From Mycolicibacterium aromaticivorans JS19b1 = JCM 16368 (GTDB taxonomy: Bacteria > Actinomycetota > Actinomycetes > Mycobacteriales > Mycobacteriaceae): a stretch of DNA of 64,000 bases. Every line of letters begins with the position of its first letter. The stretch's first letter is position 1. The stretch is taken from assembly GCF_000559085.1 (NCBI RefSeq), contig NZ_JALN02000001.1:3038001-3102000 (forward strand), in the 5' to 3' direction. The translations under genes and the position numbers were made by a program. Shown here in pieces: positions 1 to 9,703 of the stretch. The notes beneath the pieces were generated by a model. That model was not told the DNA's origin, did no database searches, and saw only the letters and a list, made by a program, of their open reading frames with translations.

Positions 1-629
1 ATCGCGGCCAGAGTGATCAGGGTGATCATCGCGAGGCTGGCGTTACCGATCACATGCAAGTCGTCGGTGAGCGCTGCCGGTCCGGCGACGTACGCCTGGA
101 CGCCGGGCGGTGCCGGGGTCTCCTTGATGACCTTGCGAACCTCGTCAACGCCTTCGTTGGCCAGCGTCTGGCCCTGCTCGCCGGCGAGGTTGATCATCAC
201 GTAAGACGCTTTGCCGTCGGCACTTTGGGCCCCGGCTGCCGTGAGCGTGTCACTCCAAAAGTCTTGGATGTGCTGGATGTGCTCGGGGTCTTGTTCCAGC
301 TTGCGGATGATCTCGTCGTAGTACTGGTGGGCGTCCGGACCGAGGGGCTTCTGGCCCTCGATGACGACCATGATCGTGCTGTTGGAGTTGAACTCTTTGA
401 AGTTGGCGCCCATCAACTTCATCGCCTTCATCGACGGTGCGTCTTCGGGTGCCATTGGCGCCGAGTGCATCTCGCCGACGACTTCGAGCTGCGGCGCAAC
501 GACGTTGACCAGGACGGCCATCGCGATCCAGAACAGGATGATCGGCAGCGCGAGGATGCGCAGCAGGTGCGGGACGACCGGCCGCTTCGGCTGGCTGGCG
601 GGTTCGGGCGCGGTGACGGTGTGGGTCAT
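1..629 (-). CDS. MmpL family RND transporter, N-terminal part (cut by window edge)
   Basis: Reading the minus strand from an ATG at 629 gives about 209 open residues beginning MTHTVTAPEP and running off the left edge. A first transmembrane segment (LPIILFWIAMAVLVNVVAP, about residues 29-47) is followed by the periplasmic stretch typical of MmpL4/MmpL5-type proteins, with EVVGEMHSAPMAPEDAPSM, IMVVIEGQKPLG and DFWSDTLTAAGAQSADGKA. MmpL proteins are proton-driven inner-membrane exporters of lipids or siderophores. The ATG overlaps the stop of the upstream mmpS by 4 bp, so the two are translationally coupled. Members of the MmpL4/5 clade export mycobactins in M. tuberculosis; whether this copy does so cannot be told from the fragment. 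Confidence 0.9.
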   Translation of the reverse strand, partial: MTHTVTAPEPASQPKRPVVPHLLRILALPIILFWIAMAVLVNVVAPQLEVVGEMHSAPMAPEDAPSMKAMKLMGANFKEFNSNSTIMVVIEGQKPLGPDAHQYYDEIIRKLEQDPEHIQHIQDFWSDTLTAAGAQSADGKASYVMINLAGEQGQTLANEGVDEVRKVIKETPAPPGVQAYVAGPAALTDDLHVIGNASLAMITLITLAA

Positions 630-1066
630 GCCGACTTCACCAGGCAGTAGGTCTGGGCGTTGACGCCATCGGCCGATTGCTCTTCACGGACGGTTCCGTT
701 CACAGTGACGCGGCATCCAATCTGATCTCCGTCGGTCCGCGCCATGAGGCTCGCGCTGACAGCGGGCAAAGTTGTCGACAGGGTGATCGACCACGGCAGC
801 GGGACGGTGATGGTGTGCACCTTGGCTTCCGGGTCGAAATAACTGATCTGGGCGTTGGTTCCGGGGGCGCCGTAGACGTCGTAGACCATGACCTTGGGGT
901 TGAACTGGACGATCTCGATGCCCGAGCCGGCTCCGGCGTTCAGGTCCTGGGACGCGAACATCTTGTGCAGTCGCGAGACGACGAGGCCCGAAACGGACAA
1001 CACCACTATGAGAATCAACGGTATCCAGATGCGCTTGAGCACGCGGCCGACCGGAATAGCCTTCAC
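626..1066 (-). CDS. MmpS family membrane protein, partner of MmpL
   Basis: The product is a small protein of about 146 residues with one N-terminal transmembrane helix (KRIWIPLILIVVLSVSGLVV) and an exported beta-rich domain with two cysteines near the C-terminus (QIGCRVTVNG and AQTYCLVKSA), the usual MmpS plan. I chose GTG 1066 (VKAIPVGRV) because GGAAGG lies about 9 bases upstream; an in-frame GTG at 1084 has a weaker site. MmpS proteins assist the adjacent MmpL exporter, and the stop overlaps the mmpL start. The gene lies directly downstream of a MarR regulator on the same strand. Confidence 0.88.
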   Translation of the reverse strand: MKAIPVGRVLKRIWIPLILIVVLSVSGLVVSRLHKMFASQDLNAGAGSGIEIVQFNPKVMVYDVYGAPGTNAQISYFDPEAKVHTITVPLPWSITLSTTLPAVSASLMARTDGDQIGCRVTVNGTVREEQSADGVNAQTYCLVKSA

Positions 1067-1080
1067 CCCAACACCTTCCG

Positions 1081-1596
1081 TCACCTGCCCGGCCGCGGCG
1101 CGGCCGGCCCTTCTTTTGCCAGCTCTGAAGCACCGTCTGTTCCGCAGTCGGCATTCGCGACGAGCCGGCCGATGAGCGGCAGCGCCACCCGCGCCGATAG
1201 CCACAGCGCCGACTGCTCTTCGGCAGTCAGAGTCGTCATCAATGCCGCCAGGCGTTTCCGGCGTAGACGCTTGCGATCATCGAGCAACGCCTGGCCCTCG
1301 GTGGTGATTCCGATCAGGCAGGCCCGGCCGTCGTCAGGGTCGGGCAGCCGGGTCACCAACCCGGCGCGTTCCAGCCGCTGGACCAATTGGGTCATGGACG
1401 GCTGACTGACACCTTCCTTGCTCGCCAGCGTGGTCAATCGGACAGGGCCCTCGCGGTACACCCGGTTCATCGTGAACGCGGCAGAGGCGCTGAGATCGGC
1501 GCGGTCGCTGAGAAATCGGATGGTCAAGTCCATCGCCTGGTCGAGGGCATCGCCAACGCAATCGCTGACCTCGAGATCGGTCAGCTGTTTTGCCAC
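1081..1596 (-). CDS. MarR family transcriptional regulator
   Basis: The 171-residue product has a winged-helix core: helices through TMNRVYREGPVRLTTLASKEG, a recognition helix around VSQPSMTQLVQRLERAGLV and a wing with RLPDPDDGRACLIGIT. The start is GTG at 1596. It precedes mmpS on the same strand and overlaps the mmpS start region, so the three genes probably form one operon and this protein is the likely local repressor. It does not resemble Rv0678, the known MarR-type repressor of mmpS5-mmpL5, beyond the fold. The ligand is unknown. A palindrome lies just upstream of its start. Confidence 0.85.
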   Translation of the reverse strand: MAKQLTDLEVSDCVGDALDQAMDLTIRFLSDRADLSASAAFTMNRVYREGPVRLTTLASKEGVSQPSMTQLVQRLERAGLVTRLPDPDDGRACLIGITTEGQALLDDRKRLRRKRLAALMTTLTAEEQSALWLSARVALPLIGRLVANADCGTDGASELAKEGPAAPRPGR

Positions 1597-1603
1597 CGGG
1601 TAT

Positions 1604-1625
1604 CTATATCACGAAGGCTATATAG
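1604..1625. promoter_or_regulatory. Palindrome upstream of marR, candidate operator
   Basis: CTATAT (1604-1609) and ATATAG (1620-1625) form perfect inverted arms around 10 bases, 8 bp upstream of the marR GTG. The AT-rich composition stands out from the surroundings. MarR proteins commonly bind such sites to repress their own operon. Binding is inferred from position and symmetry only. Confidence 0.45.
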
Positions 1626-1769
1626 CGGCAATCGGAGCCTGCCCGTCCCGCGATCCGGGCAAGATTCCCGCCTCGTCGACGCTGTCCAGCGTGGATGTCT
1701 GTCGGTTGGGCGGTGAGCTGACGAAGACAAGGGTGGCCAGTTGTATGCCCTTGCCTATCTATCGAGCGC

Positions 1770-3221
<1,452 letters not shown>

Positions 3222-3225
<4 letters not shown>

Positions 3226-3860
3226 GGGCGACCTGGCGTGATCGCCCGGAATCGCACCCACATGCCGGGCACGAGCAGCGCAGGCTGCGGGCGCCCGATG
3301 TCCCACAACACCGCGTCGGTGCGTCCGATCAGCTGCCAGCCACCGGGCGAGGACCGTGGATAGATTCCGCTGAAATCGCCTGCCAGGCCGACCGATCCGG
3401 CAGGCACCGCAGTGCGGGGATCGCTGCGCCGTGGCACCGTCAGGCGGGAGTCTCCCCCGATGAGGTAGGCGAAACCCGGTGCGAATCCGCCGAATCCGAC
3501 TCGCCACGGTGTTCTGGTGTGCGCCTCGATCACCTCGGCGGTTGTCATGTCGGTGTGCGTCGCGACGTCGACGAGGTCTGGTCCGTCGTAGATCACGTCG
3601 ATCGTGACGTCGGCCTCGCCGCTCGGATGGTGATCGACGCCAACGGAGTCGATGCGCAGGCGGGTGAGGCGCCGGCGCGTCGGCGCCTGGTCAGCCGGGT
3701 CGGCGAGGGTCAGTAGCACGGTGCCGGCCGTCGGCACGATGTCCAGGACGCCGGGTAACCGTGCCTCGCGCAGGCTGGCGGCCAGTGCCAGCACCGCGTC
3801 GGTGGACGGGCATTCCAGCAGCAGCGCTCGGTCGCCATAATCGCGAATTGTGTTGGACAC
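3222..3860 (-). CDS. pxpB: 5-oxoprolinase subunit B-like (KipI/PxpB) protein
   Basis: The product is about 212 residues. Family signatures visible are [12 protein letters not shown] at the N-terminus, [12 protein letters not shown], the [13 protein letters not shown] motif and [13 protein letters not shown] near the C-terminus. It partners PxpC in 5-oxoproline cleavage. The start is GTG 3860, with a TTG codon directly before it at 3863 as an alternative; AAGGGCG lies upstream. The stop overlaps the pxpC start. The gene corresponds to Rv0264c. Confidence 0.88.
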
Positions 3861-3887
3861 CAAGAGTTTTGTCGCCCTTGCCGAAGA

Positions 3888-4604
3888 TCAGACCATCATG
3901 GTGTAGGTCGGCTCGTTGCGCTTGATGTATCCGATGACCCGGTACGTCACCGGCAGCATGACCACTTCCACAGCCGTCTTGTAGACCCAACCCAGCGCGG
4001 TGTAGGTGACGAAGTCGCCGAAGCTGGTGATGCCGATGGCGCCGGCGGCGATGCTGCAGAAGACCAGCGTGTCGCCGAGCTGGCCGGCGAAGGTCGAGCC
4101 GACCAGGCGCGCCCACAGGTGCTTTTCCTTGGTGCGCTCTTTGATCTTGACGACGGTCCACGCGTTGATGGTCTGGCCGACGATGAACCCGGCCAAGCCG
4201 GCGATGATCAGCTGGGTGTAGGCGTGGACGACGTTTTCGAAGTGTTCCTGGTTGGTGTAGAAGTCGGCCGATGGGAGATAGATCGTCACCCAGAACGCCA
4301 GCGCCGCCAGGATGTTCATGGCGAAGCCGAGGATGATGGCCCGGCGTGCGGCTTTGAACCCGTACACCTCGGACAGCACATCGCCGATCACGTACGTCAG
4401 CGGGAAGACGATGAAACCGCCGTCGGTGATGATCGACCAGTGTCCGATGACGGGCCCGAATGCGACACCCTTGGTGGCGGTCACATTGGAGATGATCACC
4501 AGAGCCGTGAAGACCGAAACGAAGACGGGATAGTAGCGAGAACCGACCTGTGCGAATCCGGGAGTGGGAACGTCGGCGCGTGCGGTGGCCTGGCTGCTTG
4601 TCAC
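3888..4604 (-). CDS. Queuosine-precursor transporter family (VUT/YhhQ) membrane protein
   Basis: The 238-residue integral membrane protein has about six hydrophobic segments, including YYPVFVSVFTALVIISNVTA, IITDGGFIVFPLTYVIGDVL and LIIAGLAGFIVGQTINAW. The order K(G)V..GP followed by FPLTYVIGDVLSEVYG is characteristic of the YhhQ/VUT family, which imports 7-deazaguanine precursors of queuosine. The start is GTG 4604. It lies between a FecB2-like lipoprotein and pxpB on the same strand, a spot where M. tuberculosis has no such gene as I recall. The exact substrate is not proven. Confidence 0.85.
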   Translation of the reverse strand: MTSSQATARADVPTPGFAQVGSRYYPVFVSVFTALVIISNVTATKGVAFGPVIGHWSIITDGGFIVFPLTYVIGDVLSEVYGFKAARRAIILGFAMNILAALAFWVTIYLPSADFYTNQEHFENVVHAYTQLIIAGLAGFIVGQTINAWTVVKIKERTKEKHLWARLVGSTFAGQLGDTLVFCSIAAGAIGITSFGDFVTYTALGWVYKTAVEVVMLPVTYRVIGYIKRNEPTYTMMV

Positions 4605-4627
4605 AGGTGCTATCCAAGCACGGCAGG

Positions 4628-5602
4628 TCAGGCCAGCGCGCGTGAGAGCAGCGGCGGCAACTGATCGGCCACCACCGGATAGGACAGCGGCGAGGCGAAC
4701 GCGATCGCCCCGGCGAGGTCCTGGCCGGTGAACACGTTCCGAGTGGCCAGCTTGGCGACCCCGGGATCGGCGGACAGCGCAGCTTGGTCCGCGTCGCTCT
4801 CGGTGGACCAGATCAGCACGTCGGCCGAGTCGAGGGCGTCGGCGAGCTTGTCGCGGGGGATGGCCGCCCTGTGGTCGTCGACGGCATATGCGGCGATGCT
4901 GCCCGCGATCTGGAAGCCCATCGCGGTCAGGAAGTCGGTACGCCAGCCGGGCAGCGTCGCGGTCATCGTGCCACCGGCGAAGCTGCCCGCCAGCAGCACC
5001 GCTTTCTTGTCTTTGAAACCGGGGTTGTTCTTGGCGATGTCGGCGAACTTGGCGTCAACGTCGGAAATCAGCTGCTTCATCTGCTTGCCCTGGAACACCG
5101 CGGTTCCCACCGCGGTGGCCTGATCCTTCCACGGTTCGAAGAAGGCGTCGTCGTCGGACTGGGCGATGGTCGGCGCGATCGCCGAGAGCTTTTTGTACGT
5201 GTCGGAGTCGAGCCCGGCGTTGACGGCAACGATCAGGTCGGGTTTGAGCGCCGCGATCTGGTCGACCTGAATTCCGTTGTCCAGGTTGAGGACAACGGGC
5301 TGGGCCGACCCGAGCTTGGCCCGGGCCCACGGCCACACGCCGAGAGGTTGGTCACCGAACCAGTTGGTCACCGCGACGGGGACCACCCCGACCGCCAGCA
5401 GATCGTCCTGCTCGGTGAAGCCGGCGCTGACGACACGTTTCGGCGGTGCGGTGATGGTGGTTTCGCCGAAGATGTGCTTGATGGTCACCGAGGTGGGGTT
5501 GGCGTCGTCGCCGGATCTGTTCGGCGAGCAGGCCGCCGCGACCAGCACCCCCGCCGCTCCGGCTGCTCCCAGGAATCCACGCCTGGTCCACTGCGCGCTC
5601 AC
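4628..5602 (-). CDS. fecB2: Iron-siderophore ABC transporter substrate-binding lipoprotein, FecB2-like
   Basis: The 324-residue product starts with a Tat-like and lipoprotein signal (TRRGFLGAAGAAG, then VAAAC with Cys as the lipidated residue). The mature part is a type III periplasmic binding protein: TVKHIFGETTI-type start, PKRVVSAGFTEQDDLLAVGV and DQIAALKPDLIVAVN. Such proteins capture ferric siderophores at the outer face of the inner membrane. It corresponds in position to Rv0265c. No permease or ATPase gene is next to it, so it may work with an unlinked transporter. The start is GTG 5602. Confidence 0.88.
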   Translation of the reverse strand: MSAQWTRRGFLGAAGAAGVLVAAACSPNRSGDDANPTSVTIKHIFGETTITAPPKRVVSAGFTEQDDLLAVGVVPVAVTNWFGDQPLGVWPWARAKLGSAQPVVLNLDNGIQVDQIAALKPDLIVAVNAGLDSDTYKKLSAIAPTIAQSDDDAFFEPWKDQATAVGTAVFQGKQMKQLISDVDAKFADIAKNNPGFKDKKAVLLAGSFAGGTMTATLPGWRTDFLTAMGFQIAGSIAAYAVDDHRAAIPRDKLADALDSADVLIWSTESDADQAALSADPGVAKLATRNVFTGQDLAGAIAFASPLSYPVVADQLPPLLSRALA

Positions 5603-5611
5603 GGCGCGAGA

Positions 5612-6211
5612 TTAACCCACCACCAGCGAGATGCCGAGTCCAATCATTGCGGCGGCAATCAGACCGTCGAGGATCCGCCACGTCAGCGGAGTGGCGAACA
5701 ACCCGGCCAGCCGGCGCGCGCCGAACCCCAGGCTGAAGAACCAGACGACGCTGGCGGTCACCGCGCCGATGCCGAACAACCACCGGCTCTCGGCGTGCTG
5801 ATTGGCCAACGTTCCCAGCAGCACGACGGTGTCCAGGTATACGTGCGGGTTGAGAAAGGTCATGGCCAGGCATGTCAGCAGCACCGAGAGCAGCCGGGTG
5901 GAGCCGTTCTGCGCCGGCGCCATGCCGGCCGATTTCAGGGCGCGGCGTGCCGCCATGGCGCCGTAGCAGAACAAGAAGGCGGCCCCGCCGATCTTGGCCA
6001 CCGTGACGGTGTTCGGGTGCGCGGTGATGATGGCACCGATGCCCGCGATGCCGGTGGTGATGAGCAGCAAGTCGGAGATCGCGCACACGCTGACCACAGC
6101 GAGGACGTGCTCACGCCGGATTCCCTGGCGCAGGACGAACGCGTTCTGTGCGCCGATGGCGGCGATCAGCGTGAACGACGTCAAGAATCCGACGATGAGC
6201 GGCGAGGTCAT
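5612..6211 (-). CDS. lysE: LysE/ArgO family basic amino acid exporter
   Basis: The 199-residue protein has six hydrophobic segments and the LysE N-terminal signature [23 protein letters not shown] (shown in part: [14 protein letters not shown]), followed by [16 protein letters not shown]. The family exports lysine and arginine. In corynebacteria and M. tuberculosis lysE is divergently paired with its regulator lysG; here the LysG-type gene is about 3.5 kb away at 9646-10599. The start is ATG 6211. The 82-base upstream region has no clear feature apart from its position as the promoter. Confidence 0.88.
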   Translation of the reverse strand: MTSPLIVGFLTSFTLIAAIGAQNAFVLRQGIRREHVLAVVSVCAISDLLLITTGIAGIGAIITAHPNTVTVAKIGGAAFLFCYGAMAARRALKSAGMAPAQNGSTRLLSVLLTCLAMTFLNPHVYLDTVVLLGTLANQHAESRWLFGIGAVTASVVWFFSLGFGARRLAGLFATPLTWRILDGLIAAAMIGLGISLVVG

Positions 6212-6293
6212 GCCTCGACGGTAAGAAGGACCACCGCAACAGTCCAGCTAAAGTTGCTTGCGGTAGTTAAGCGCCGCTAATGCGACAGTGACG

Positions 6294-6509
6294 TCAGCAG
6301 ATGGCGGCGGCGGCGATGAGTCCGAACGCGATGAGCACGATGCTCAGCACGAACGCTGCGTGACCCATCGACAGGGCGACGACCACGCCGACGACACCGG
6401 CGACGAAGATCGCGACCATGAGGAAAGCCATCAGTCCGGTGTGCGGGTTGATGGCAGCGCGGGGGAGCGGCACGACTCTCGGTCCTTGAGGACGTTCCAT
6501 GCCCGTCAT
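6294..6509 (-). CDS. Small membrane protein, function unknown
   Basis: A 71-residue protein with a polar N-terminus (MTGMERPQGPRVVPL) and two closely spaced hydrophobic segments (LMAFLMVAIFVAGVVGVVVAL and AAFVLSIVLIAFGLIAAAAI), so probably a hairpin in the inner membrane. A strong ribosome-binding site (GGAGGTG) lies 5 bases before ATG 6509, which supports it being real. It is flanked by lysE and a SIP gene on the same strand but with gaps on both sides. I do not recognise the family. Confidence 0.65.
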   Translation of the reverse strand: MTGMERPQGPRVVPLPRAAINPHTGLMAFLMVAIFVAGVVGVVVALSMGHAAFVLSIVLIAFGLIAAAAIC

Positions 6510-6610
6510 CCAACACCTCCGTATGTGACTTAGTTCATCATCCTAGGAATAGGTGATGCGGATCACAAGCAGCGCGAGGTCACGATTGTCGGGTCGGCGT
6601 CGGGGTGCAG

Positions 6611-7414
6611 CTAGAGGCCGGCCCGCTCCAAGGCGTCGTCGAACTCCTCTGCGGCCGCCTTGTCGCTCTTACCGTCGGCGATCGCCTGCTGATACATCGC
6701 AAGGAAGTCAGGTCCGAGCAGCGCGAACCGCGCGTCCCAGGCAGCCGAGTCCTGTCGCCAGTACCCCATGACGTCGTACTGGTCGATGGTCCAGCCGCTG
6801 CGGCGCAGATGCTTGCGGACCTCCCGCGATGCGCCCGCCTCGCCGCCGAACCAGCAGTAGCCGTCCGCCGGGAGCTCGAGGTCGCGGACCAGCTGCGCGA
6901 GCCGGCTCGCCGCGACGCCGTTGCCGCTGTCCAGGCTGGGTATCAGCGTGACTTCGGGCCGGGTCGGCAGATAGTCGAGATCGTGGTGGTCGAGTGCTTC
7001 GACCACCACGGTGGTGGAGACGGCCGGTGCAGACTCGGCCATGATGCGGGCGAGCGCGGGTAGCCCGGCAAGGTCGGCGACCAGCAGCTGGAACGTCGTA
7101 CTCGCCGGCGGCCGGTACCACGCGCGGGCATGGTCGAGGCCGACACGATCGCCCGCGCTGACGGTCTGCGCCCACACGCTGCCGGGACCGCCGGGGTGCA
7201 CCAGGATGTCGAGGTCGATGAGGTCTCCGGCATGGCGGCGCACGGAGTAGGTGCGGCCGTTGTTCGGGGACGCCGCGTCGAAGTACACCCCGACGGCGCA
7301 ATCGGCGCCCGGCGCGACGGCCAGCGATTCGGGGGTGTCCACGCGCAGCCTGACGCGACGCAGCCGCGGGTTCGGTGCGAACGTCTCGACGACGGTCGCG
7401 GGCGTGAAGCTCAT
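6611..7414 (-). CDS. Siderophore-interacting protein (SIP) family FAD-dependent reductase
   Basis: The 267-residue product has the SIP layout: an N-terminal FAD-binding barrel with the RTYSVRRH flavin-binding motif, a hinge (HPGGPGSVWAQTVSAGD), the NAD(P)H-like domain (LLVADLAGLPALARIM) and the SIP C-terminal signature CWFGGEAGASREVRKHLR with YDVMGYWRQ. Family members such as ViuB reduce ferric siderophores in the cytoplasm to release iron. The ATG at 7414 overlaps the upstream TetR stop (ATGA). There is no IdeR-like box in its operon promoter, and the divergent neighbour is a P450, so it may instead serve as an electron-transfer partner. That alternative is inference. Confidence 0.88.
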   Translation of the reverse strand: MSFTPATVVETFAPNPRLRRVRLRVDTPESLAVAPGADCAVGVYFDAASPNNGRTYSVRRHAGDLIDLDILVHPGGPGSVWAQTVSAGDRVGLDHARAWYRPPASTTFQLLVADLAGLPALARIMAESAPAVSTTVVVEALDHHDLDYLPTRPEVTLIPSLDSGNGVAASRLAQLVRDLELPADGYCWFGGEAGASREVRKHLRRSGWTIDQYDVMGYWRQDSAAWDARFALLGPDFLAMYQQAIADGKSDKAAAEEFDDALERAGL

Positions 7415-8040
7415 CAGACCGCCCCGGCCGCTCCGAGCGTGGTGGCGGTCAGCGTGGCGACGAGGGTGTGTTCGTCGGTGTCGATGTCGCCGTGCAACCA
7501 GGCGGCGATGAGCTCCGTGGCGGCGGTGACCATCGTCCTGGTCGCAAGCAGGCGGTCCACCGACGGCTTCGGCGGTCCCTCGAACGGCATTGCTTCGGCG
7601 GCGATGCGTTCGGTGAACGCACTGATCTCCCGTTGCTGGAGATGACGTAGCCGCGGGAATCCAGGCGACTCCATGTAGAGGCGCGCGTCGGCTGCGCTGG
7701 CCACCAATGTCTGCACCACGATGCGCAGCACACCGTGGGCGCGCTCGGGCTTGGGAACGGTGGCCAGCACCACCTCCATCGCAGCCTTGAGCCTGCTGTA
7801 CAGGTCTTCGGCACAGGCGTCCAGTAGATCGTCCTTCGTGCTGAATTCGGCATAGAAATAGCGCTTGCTCAGTCTCGCCCGCTGGCACACCAGGTCGACG
7901 GTCAGCGGCGCGATGCCCATCTCGGCGATCAGGTCGCGCGCGGCGTCGAGTAGCCGGGCACGGCGCTCCTGCGAGCGCTGCAGTGAACTGAGCCCGCCGT
8001 AGGTGCGTCCTTCGACAACCATGACGCCATCTTGACCCAT
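7414..8040 (-). CDS. TetR family transcriptional regulator
   Basis: About 208 residues, with an N-terminal helix-turn-helix (ARLLDAARDLIAEMGIAPLT, then CQRARLSKRYFYAEFSTKDD, the classic TetR recognition helix with YFY). The ligand domain is unassigned. I place the start at ATG 8040; ATG 8022 (MVVEGRTYGG) is an equal alternative since neither has a clear Shine-Dalgarno. It is coupled to the downstream SIP gene and divergent from the P450, with a palindrome between them that it probably binds. Confidence 0.85.
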   Translation of the reverse strand: MGQDGVMVVEGRTYGGLSSLQRSQERRARLLDAARDLIAEMGIAPLTVDLVCQRARLSKRYFYAEFSTKDDLLDACAEDLYSRLKAAMEVVLATVPKPERAHGVLRIVVQTLVASAADARLYMESPGFPRLRHLQQREISAFTERIAAEAMPFEGPPKPSVDRLLATRTMVTAATELIAAWLHGDIDTDEHTLVATLTATTLGAAGAV

Positions 8041-8061
8041 CGTGTGGGCCGCGCCATAATC

Positions 8062-8080
8062 CAGAACGAATCCGTTCCAG
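8062..8080. promoter_or_regulatory. Candidate TetR operator between tetR-sip and P450
   Basis: The sequence contains GAACG (8064-8068), AATC, CGTTC (8073-8077), an inverted repeat with extended symmetry (CCAG on each side). It sits between the divergent tetR and P450 genes, so it could control both. It resembles the general form of TetR sites but not exactly the KstR site as I recall it. Confidence 0.45.
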
Positions 8081-8108
8081 ATTACCCGCACGGCGCAAGG
8101 AGTCACCG

Positions 8109-9359
8109 ATGACGACCCGGATCATGGATGAAGCGGCGCGCGTCCTGGCCAACCCACAGGCCTATACCGACGAGGCGGGGCTCCACGGCGCACTCGCGCA
8201 CCTGCGCGCGCACGCCCCCGTGTCGTGGGTGGACGTCGAGGGATACCGGCCGTTCTGGGCGATCACCAAGCACGCCGACATCATGGACATCGAGCGCCAG
8301 AACGACCTGTTCACCAACGACCCCCGTCCGATCCTGGTGGTGCAGGACCTCGACGACAAACTGCGCGCCGACCGGGAAGCCGGGGCAGGCCTGAGCACGC
8401 TGATCCACATCGACGACCCGCATCACCGCGACTTGCGCAAGATCGGTGCCGACTGGTTCCGGCCAAAAGCCATGCGCGCGTTGAAGGCCCGCTGTGACGA
8501 GCTGGCCAAGATGTACGTCGGCCAGATGGTGGAGCGTGGACCGGAGCTCGACTTCGCCCAAGAGATCGCGGTCAACTTTCCGCTGTACGTCATTCTGACG
8601 CTGCTCGGCCTTCCGGAGTCGGACTTTCCCCGCATGCTCAAGCTCACTCAGGAGCTGTTCGGCGGCGATGACAGCGAGTTCCAACGCGCTGAGGACAAAG
8701 ACGCGATGATCGCGGTGCTGTTGGACTTCTTCGGGTACTTCTCGGCGCTGACCGCTTCCCGCCGCGAGCATCCCACTGAGGACCTGACGTCGGCGATCGC
8801 GAACGCCACGATCAATGGAGAACCGTTGTCCGACATGGACACCGCCTCCTACTACGTCATCGTCGCCAGCGCCGGCCACGACACCACCAGCGCCGGAATC
8901 GCCGGCGGGCTACTGGAACTCATCCGCAACCCGGGTGAGCTCCAGCGGTTGCAGAACGATCCGTCCCTGATGGGCACCGCGGTCGAGGAGATGATCCGCT
9001 GCATCGTTCCGGTCAAGGAGTTCATGCGCACCGCCCAGGCCGACACCGAGGTCCGCGGTGTCCCCATCGCCAAGGGCGAAGCCGTACTGCTGTCCTATGT
9101 CTCGGCCAACCGCGACGAAGAAGTCTTCGCCGACCCGATGCGCTTCGACGTCGGCCGCGACCCCAACAAGCACCTGTCCTTCGGCTACGGCGTGCACTTC
9201 TGCCTGGGCGCAGCGCTGGCCCGCATGGAGATGAACAGCTTCTTCACCGAACTCGTCCCGCGTATCAAGTCCATCGAACTCGCGGGCGAACCCGAACTCA
9301 TGGCCACCACCTTCGTCGGCGGTGTCAAGCACTTGCCGATCCGATACTCCTTGCGGTGA
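8109..9359 (+). CDS. Cytochrome P450
   Basis: A 416-residue soluble bacterial P450. Seen in order are the I-helix oxygen-activation motif AGHDTTSAGI, the ExxR-type helix (VEEMIRCIVPV) and the heme-binding loop FGYGVHFCLGAALA with the proximal cysteine at residue 365. The second residue of the acid-alcohol pair is DT as expected. ATG 8109 follows AAGGAGTC. The substrate is not evident; bacterial P450s of this length often act on sterols, fatty acids or terpenes. No ferredoxin gene is adjacent. The divergent TetR-SIP operon suggests co-regulation. Confidence 0.93.
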   Translation: MTTRIMDEAARVLANPQAYTDEAGLHGALAHLRAHAPVSWVDVEGYRPFWAITKHADIMDIERQNDLFTNDPRPILVVQDLDDKLRADREAGAGLSTLIHIDDPHHRDLRKIGADWFRPKAMRALKARCDELAKMYVGQMVERGPELDFAQEIAVNFPLYVILTLLGLPESDFPRMLKLTQELFGGDDSEFQRAEDKDAMIAVLLDFFGYFSALTASRREHPTEDLTSAIANATINGEPLSDMDTASYYVIVASAGHDTTSAGIAGGLLELIRNPGELQRLQNDPSLMGTAVEEMIRCIVPVKEFMRTAQADTEVRGVPIAKGEAVLLSYVSANRDEEVFADPMRFDVGRDPNKHLSFGYGVHFCLGAALARMEMNSFFTELVPRIKSIELAGEPELMATTFVGGVKHLPIRYSLR

Positions 9360-9430
9360 TTTCTCCGCGGTGACCCCCGCCAACGGCGATAATTGCCGGT
9401 GAGTCGGTCGCACGAGGGGAAGTACTCACG

Positions 9431-9703
9431 ATGAAGAAGCTGGCAGCGGCGCTGTTGAGCGCCATGGCACTGGCTGTTGTACCGGTGGCCGTGGCACCCG
9501 GTGCACACGCCGACGTGTGCGGAGACGCCGGAGGACGTCATGTGAATGTCGGCGGGTGCACGAACGTCGCCGGTGATGTCGCCGTCGCGGGCGCGGTGGC
9601 CTCTGGCGACGACGCTGCGGCGCAGGCGGCCTCGGGGCAGCCGCCGTGTTACACGCCGCAGGGTGTCCCGTACTACACCCCCGGTTCGGATCCCTGCTAC
9701 TGA
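9431..9703 (+). CDS. Small secreted protein
   Basis: A 90-residue protein with a clear signal peptide (MKKLAAALLSAMALAVVPV, cleavage after AHA) and a mature region of about 62 residues with four cysteines (DVCGD, GGCTN, PPCY and a C-terminal PCY), suggesting two disulfides. The composition and Tyr-Pro-rich tail (YTPQGVPYYTPGSDPCY) resemble many small exported mycobacterial proteins of unknown function. A purine-rich AGGGGAAG lies upstream of ATG 9431. No function can be assigned. Confidence 0.8.
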   Translation: MKKLAAALLSAMALAVVPVAVAPGAHADVCGDAGGRHVNVGGCTNVAGDVAVAGAVASGDDAAAQAASGQPPCYTPQGVPYYTPGSDPCY

